A DNA stretch of 64,000 bases, taken from PCPOR2b sp965220385 (GTDB lineage Bacteria > Poribacteria > WGA-4E > PCPOR2b). A model generated the notes under the pieces. The model was not told where the DNA came from. It saw nothing but the letters and a program-made list of their open reading frames with translations, and ran no database searches. Below are positions 59,596-64,000 of the stretch, in pieces (position 1 is the first letter of the stretch; each line of letters opens with the position of its first letter). Location of the stretch: positions 4,650,001 to 4,714,000 of the forward strand of contig OZ244825.1 of assembly GCA_965220385.1 (NCBI GenBank), read 5' to 3'. The translations under genes were made by a program, and so were the position numbers.

Positions 59596-62400
59596 ATGAA
59601 AACGACGGACAATCGGACAAAAATTAAGATCAGCCAACCCACACAATGGATAAAAACAGTTAAAATCTCACTACTGCTCCTAATCGGTCTTACGAGCATT
59701 TTCCCATTGGCTGCTATTGCCGACAATCAGCCACCTCAAGCAGTTGGAGCAATTGTTCCCGTCACACTTATCGCCGGCAGCACGGCTACCAGTGTGGACC
59801 TATCGGGCAACTTCTTCGATCCGGATGGGGATAGCCTCACCTACTCCGCACAATCGTCCGATACCGGCGTGGTGACGGTAGAGGTGATTAATGCAACGAT
59901 AGTAGTCACCCCAGTGGCTGCGGGGGTTACAACCGTCATAGTAATGGTACAAGATACAGAGGGACTCACCATCACCCAGAACATCACGATTACAGTGAAT
60001 CCAGCCCCCAACCGTGCGCCGGTAGTAACGGAAACGATTAACCCCCTCACACTCACCGCCGGCGACAGTCCGACGACCGTGGACCTTTCCGATAAGTTCT
60101 CCGATCCCGATGACGATACGTTAAGTTACAGCGTCGTATCGACCGATACCCGCGTGGCGACGGTGAGCGTATCCAATGCTACCTTACAGATCACCCCGGT
60201 AGCAGAAGGAACCACGACGGTCATGATAATGGTGCAAGATACAGAGGGATTGACCATCACCCGCAACGTTACGGTTACGGTGAGTCCAGCTCCCAACCGT
60301 GCGCCGACGGTGGTAGAAGCGATCGACCCCCTCACACTCACCGCAGGCACCGATGCAACCACCATCAACATGGCAGCCCACTTCTCCGATCCCGATGGCG
60401 ATGCCTTGACCTACACCGCCGTATCGACCGATACCCGCGTGACAACAGCGAGCGTGACGAATTCCACCTTAACGCTCACCCCGGTAGCGGAAGGGGCAAC
60501 AACGGTCATGATAATGGTACGAGATGCGGGCGGACTCACCATCACCCAGAATATCACGGTTACAGTGCTTCCGAAACCCAACACCGCGCCGACAGCGGTG
60601 AGACCGGTTGGTCCATTCACATTCACCGTCGGCGACGCTGCCACTACCGTGAACTTATCAACCCACTTCTCAGATCCCGATGGCGATGCCTTGACTTATA
60701 CCGCCGTATCGACCGATACCCGCGTGACAACAGCGAGCGTATCCAATTCCACCTTAACGCTCACCCCGGTAGCAGAGGGGACCACAACGGTCATGATAAT
60801 GGTGCGCGATGCGGGCGGACTCACCATCACCCGTAATGTCACGGTCACAGTGAACCTGCCTCCCAACCGCGCGCCGACGGCGGTGGGAACAATTGCCCCA
60901 TTTACGCTGATCGCAGGCACCGGTGCAACCACTATTGACATGGCAGCCCACTTCTCGGATCCCGATGGCGATGCCTTGACTTACACCGCTATATCAGCAA
61001 ATGCCGCCGTGGCAACGGTGAGCGTATCCAATTCTACCCTAAGGCTCACCCCGGTAGCAGAAGGGGCAGCAACGGTCATGATAATGGTACAAGATACGAG
61101 CGGACTCACCATCACCCAAAATATCACGGTTACGGTAAATCCGGCTCCCAACGCTATCCCCACCTTCACCAGTGTAACCGCGTTTTCCGTAATAGAAAAT
61201 ATCACGACCGTCGGCACCGTCACCGCCGCCGATAGCGATGAGGAAGACGCCATCACCGGATACACCGTAACCGGCGGCGATGATGGCGCCTGGTTCAGTG
61301 TTGACCCCGCATCGGGCGAGTTAAGTTTCAACACCGCGCCCGACTTTGAAACCCCGGGCGACGCCGCCGGCACCAACCAATATACCGTTGTGGTGCAGGT
61401 TACCAGCGGCGCCGATGAGCGTGCACTGACTGCGGACCAAACCATCACCGTCACCGTCACCGATGCGAACGATGCCCCCGTCGCCGTCGGGACCATTGAC
61501 CCGGTGACACTCACGGTTGGCGAAGAGGATCAGACTCTGGACGTTTCGGGTAAGTTCTCTGACCCCGATGGCGATGCCCTGACCTACTCAGCGCAATCGG
61601 CGGATACCAACGTCGCAATGGTCGGTGTCGAAAATACCATCGTCACAATTACTCCGGGAGAAGCAGGCACGACGACGGTCACCGTGACAGCATTCGATAC
61701 AGATCGCTTGACCGCCTCGCAACCCATCGATGTTACCGTTGTTGTCGCGAAGGAAGTGGGCGCCGCCGGTAGCCTCATGCGGTTGGACGCCACCATCTCC
61801 GCGGTGATTGATAGCACCGGCTTAATGCAGGTCAATCCCAACTGGACGGTCGCCAACGGCGATACATTGAAGCTCGCTGTCAATGTCGGAATAGAGGGAC
61901 TGGCGGTCACCGCGGATATTTCCGAACTGGATACGACCCAATCCCTTGTCTCCTTGACCCCCGATAAGAATGGGGTGTATAGCGCAGAAATCAGCATCAG
62001 TGAAGGTAATACCGCGTTGAACGGCCTAAAGCATATCTTGGTCACCGCCACAGATGCAGCCGATAACTTCACACAGCTCATCGTTACCAGCACCCTAAAC
62101 AACAGATACGTCACAGAACTGTTGCCGAACTACCCCAACCCGTTCAATCCTGAGACATGGATTCCGTATCGCTTGGGCAAAGATGCAGAGGTGGTCATGA
62201 CCATCTACGACGCACGTGGCAATGTGGTCAGGCAGTTTGACCTCGGCTATCAGCCTGCCGGCACTTACGAAACGCAGTCGAGGGCTGTCTACTGGAACGG
62301 GACAAACGACTTCGGCGAAACGGTGGCAAACGGGGTCTACTTCTACAGCCTGTCAACCAGCGACTACAGCCGCACCCGTAAAGCAATCATCCTCAAGTAG
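59596..62400 (+). CDS. Large secreted Ig/cadherin-like repeat protein with FlgD-like C-terminal domain
   Basis: 934 residues from ATG 59596, with GCGGAGGATACCCC upstream; an earlier ATG lacks a site. Signal peptide (ISLLLLIGLTSIFPLAAIA). Five tandem Ig-like repeats of about 88 residues follow, each with a FSDPDGDALTYT-like core and an RxP-x-V-x-x-I-x-P-x-T-L start, then a cadherin-type domain (ENITTVGTVTAADSDEEDAI ... DFETPGD) and one more Ig-like repeat. The C-terminal module LLPNYPNPFNPETWIPYRLG ... GVYFYSLSTSDYSRTRKAII is the FlgD-Ig/sorting-like tail typical of Poribacteria and Bacteroidetes-type secreted proteins. Repeats 3-5 are nearly identical at DNA level, so copy number can change by recombination. 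A surface adhesin or matrix protein is likely. Confidence 0.9.
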   Translation: MKTTDNRTKIKISQPTQWIKTVKISLLLLIGLTSIFPLAAIADNQPPQAVGAIVPVTLIAGSTATSVDLSGNFFDPDGDSLTYSAQSSDTGVVTVEVINATIVVTPVAAGVTTVIVMVQDTEGLTITQNITITVNPAPNRAPVVTETINPLTLTAGDSPTTVDLSDKFSDPDDDTLSYSVVSTDTRVATVSVSNATLQITPVAEGTTTVMIMVQDTEGLTITRNVTVTVSPAPNRAPTVVEAIDPLTLTAGTDATTINMAAHFSDPDGDALTYTAVSTDTRVTTASVTNSTLTLTPVAEGATTVMIMVRDAGGLTITQNITVTVLPKPNTAPTAVRPVGPFTFTVGDAATTVNLSTHFSDPDGDALTYTAVSTDTRVTTASVSNSTLTLTPVAEGTTTVMIMVRDAGGLTITRNVTVTVNLPPNRAPTAVGTIAPFTLIAGTGATTIDMAAHFSDPDGDALTYTAISANAAVATVSVSNSTLRLTPVAEGAATVMIMVQDTSGLTITQNITVTVNPAPNAIPTFTSVTAFSVIENITTVGTVTAADSDEEDAITGYTVTGGDDGAWFSVDPASGELSFNTAPDFETPGDAAGTNQYTVVVQVTSGADERALTADQTITVTVTDANDAPVAVGTIDPVTLTVGEEDQTLDVSGKFSDPDGDALTYSAQSADTNVAMVGVENTIVTITPGEAGTTTVTVTAFDTDRLTASQPIDVTVVVAKEVGAAGSLMRLDATISAVIDSTGLMQVNPNWTVANGDTLKLAVNVGIEGLAVTADISELDTTQSLVSLTPDKNGVYSAEISISEGNTALNGLKHILVTATDAADNFTQLIVTSTLNNRYVTELLPNYPNPFNPETWIPYRLGKDAEVVMTIYDARGNVVRQFDLGYQPAGTYETQSRAVYWNGTNDFGETVANGVYFYSLSTSDYSRTRKAIILK

Positions 62401-62409
62401 AGCGACTTT

Positions 62410-62480
62410 CCCCAGACCCGGTAGGTGCGGTTTTCAACCGCACCGCATCGGCGCAGTTGGAAACAGCGCCGACCAAACCT
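62410..62480. repeat. REP pair between the two secreted-protein genes
   Basis: cccggtaggtgcggttttcaaccgcacc and ggcgcagttggaaacagcgcc, the same REP pair as near the RAYT gene. Confidence 0.8.
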
Positions 62481-62572
62481 TTGTACCACGATCTGTTAGA
62501 TTGTGATCCGAACACGCAAACTAACAGTTTGCTCTACAGTCAAGATTCACATCTCGACAAAATACTACAAAC

Positions 62573-62620
62573 CGGCGCAGTCCCCGATAAATCGGGACAG
62601 GTGGAAACAGCGCCTACCAA
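62573..62620. repeat. REP hairpin carrying an inserted P module
   Basis: ggcgcag at 62574-62580 and tggaaacagcgcc from 62602 are the two halves of the REP hairpin seen intact at 62452. They are separated by about 21 bp, tccccgataaatcgggacag, the P module core. Confidence 0.75.
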
Positions 62621-62660
62621 ACCAGTTTGCTTGCATTCATTACATAATGGAGGATACCTA

Positions 62661-64000
62661 ATGGAAATTACAGAGAATCGGATAAAAAACATCACGAAGA
62701 GAAACCGAGTTTTGAGGAAAAAACTCGGTTTCTTTGCACTAAACCTTAACATGAGCGTAATTGTTACAACCGCGCTCCTGCTTCTGGTCGGTCTGACGAG
62801 CATTTTCCCACTGACCGCCTTGGCGAACAATGCCCCTACCTTTAATGGGGCAATCGTTAAAGTCGCACTGGTCAGCGGTGTGAGCAAGGCTGCCCTAGAT
62901 GTATCATATCATTTTAGCGACGCCGATAGCGATACCTTGAGTTACACCGCTGTATCATCGGACACCTCCAAGGCAACGGTGAGCGTGTCGGGTTCTATCG
63001 TCACATTCACCCAGCACGGTGAAGGGGAGACGACGGTAACGGTGACGGCAAGCGATGGCAGCTTGACCGCCACGCAGCTCATCGCTGCTGAAGTGTATTC
63101 ATCGGCCACCTCCCCTGCCTCGGCGACCCAAGCACAAATGGGCGCATTCATAATCCCCCTCGGGGGTGAGTGGATTTACGTGGAACAATTAGACCACTTC
63201 GCCGACAACGCTGACATCTATAGCATCAGCTTCACAACAAACGGTATTATAGGGGCGGTCTTTGAGGACGGGGTTATCAAAATCAAACCAATAAAGGTAG
63301 GTGCCACGCCGGCTCGGGTGCTCATCGACAAGACTGGAGGCGGTAGATCCACCAAAGGGTTCTATGTTCAGGTGACGCAAAACAACCGCGCCCCAGTAGA
63401 CAATCTTAGTGACATCACACTGTACGCCGGTGGCAGTGCGACTAACGTGGACCTATCAAGCGAGTTTGTAGATCCGGATGAGAATCCGTTGAGTTACACC
63501 GCTGTATCGTCCGATACGACCAAGGCAACGGTGAGTCTGTCAGGGTCTACCTTAACAATCACCCCGGTGGCAGTAGGGACACCGACGGTGACGGTCACGG
63601 CAAGCGATGGCAAACTGACCACCACGGGAACCATCAGTGTTACGATTCCCAATCGCTCCCCGGTGGCAGTGGGAACAATTTCATCCGTCACACCGACCCT
63701 CGGTGGCGGTGCCATTGACGTCGACGTATCAAGCAAATTCAGCGACCCAGATAACGATTCGTTGACTTACACCGCCGTGTCGTCCGATACCACTAAGGCG
63801 ACAGCGAGTGTGTCAGGGAATGTCGTCAAAATTACCGCGGTGGCGGTGGGGACAGCGACGGTGACAGTGACAGCAAACGATAGCAACGGGGGGACCGCCA
63901 CGCAGACCATCGCTGTTACGGTGCCCAACCGCGCGCCAACGGCAGTCGGGACCATTGCCGCCGTCACGCTGACCGCCGCCGGCAGTGCCACTGATGTCGA
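62661..64000 (+). CDS. Large secreted Ig-like repeat protein, C-terminus off the window
   Basis: Open from ATG 62661 (GGAGGATACCT upstream) to the window end, at least 446 codons. After an atypical basic N-terminus it has the same signal core as its neighbour (LLLLVGLTSIFPLTALA). Ig-like repeats follow with DPDNDSLTYTAVSSDTTKAT cores. One aberrant section (residues about 155-235, GAFIIPLGGEWIYVEQLDHF...) breaks the regular pattern. The N-terminus contains a hairpin-encoded stretch (62701-62732). Paralogous to the 59596-62400 protein and probably another secreted surface protein. Confidence 0.88.
   Translation, partial: MEITENRIKNITKRNRVLRKKLGFFALNLNMSVIVTTALLLLVGLTSIFPLTALANNAPTFNGAIVKVALVSGVSKAALDVSYHFSDADSDTLSYTAVSSDTSKATVSVSGSIVTFTQHGEGETTVTVTASDGSLTATQLIAAEVYSSATSPASATQAQMGAFIIPLGGEWIYVEQLDHFADNADIYSISFTTNGIIGAVFEDGVIKIKPIKVGATPARVLIDKTGGGRSTKGFYVQVTQNNRAPVDNLSDITLYAGGSATNVDLSSEFVDPDENPLSYTAVSSDTTKATVSLSGSTLTITPVAVGTPTVTVTASDGKLTTTGTISVTIPNRSPVAVGTISSVTPTLGGGAIDVDVSSKFSDPDNDSLTYTAVSSDTTKATASVSGNVVKITAVAVGTATVTVTANDSNGGTATQTIAVTVPNRAPTAVGTIAAVTLTAAGSATDV
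62701..62732. repeat. Palindrome inside the coding start of the second secreted protein
   Basis: GAAACCGAGTTTT-GAGGAA-AAAACTCGGTTTC, a 13-bp perfect stem. It encodes residues about 14-24 (RNRVLRKKLGF) that the paralogue lacks, so it seems to be an in-frame palindrome insertion just before the signal peptide. Confidence 0.65.

Overview
The window looks like a chromosomal segment of an uncultured bacterium, most likely Candidatus Poribacteria or a close relative. This is inferred from the C-terminal YPNPFNPETWIPYRL signature on a large secreted repeat protein, together with TolB-like, mandelate-racemase-like, phytanoyl-dioxygenase-like and DHDPS-like proteins. No rRNA or other decisive marker is present. 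Nearly all genes have clear Shine-Dalgarno sites, and most read on the minus strand.

1-6.7 kb: a cluster of small exported proteins and lipoproteins, several broken by in-frame stops or tandem duplication, plus a TolB-like propeller protein and a remnant of a response-regulator 3' end. 7.3-14.9 kb: a sigma54-type response regulator and a giant propeller sensor kinase, divergent from hsp20 and a DegP-like protease. A textbook sigma54 promoter precedes hsp20, suggesting one envelope/protein-stress circuit. 15-29.7 kb: fused OppD-OppF ATPase, a propeller protein, Lon with a second Hsp20, a possible toxin/immunity remnant, a HEAT-repeat lipoprotein and a fused GlyQS.

29.8-45.1 kb: a defence island. 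It holds an antitoxin-like protein, an unknown protein, a broken mazF, a fused HTH-M78 peptidase regulator, a four-gene type II CBASS operon (Cap4 nuclease-SAVED, CD-NTase, E1/E2 Cap2, JAB Cap3), and a type III restriction-modification locus. That locus is interleaved with a glycine-zipper protein, a HicB-like protein and a minimal nucleotidyltransferase, and its res gene has an amber codon before the nuclease domain.

45.1-50.1 kb: the housekeeping run phoH-ybeY-corC/hlyC-recO, interrupted by a striking array of nine tRNA-Pro-derived sequences. Only one has a normal anticodon arm; in the others it is replaced by a palindrome. A GIY-YIG nuclease gene ends inside one of them, and the 134-bp array units carry its last codons. 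50.3-55.2 kb: catabolic-type enzymes and SixA. 55.5-58 kb: a hybrid kinase with a degenerate receiver. 58.3-64 kb: a RAYT transposase among REP repeats, and two large paralogous secreted Ig/cadherin-like proteins, the second running off the end.

Intergenic DNA is full of small mobile repeats: three MITE-like families with terminal inverted repeats (called A, B and C here), and a GC-rich hairpin module (called P here) with core CCGAT-NN-ATCGG. P appears inside MITEs, inside a REP, probably inside a coding region, and in the tRNA-like anticodon arms.
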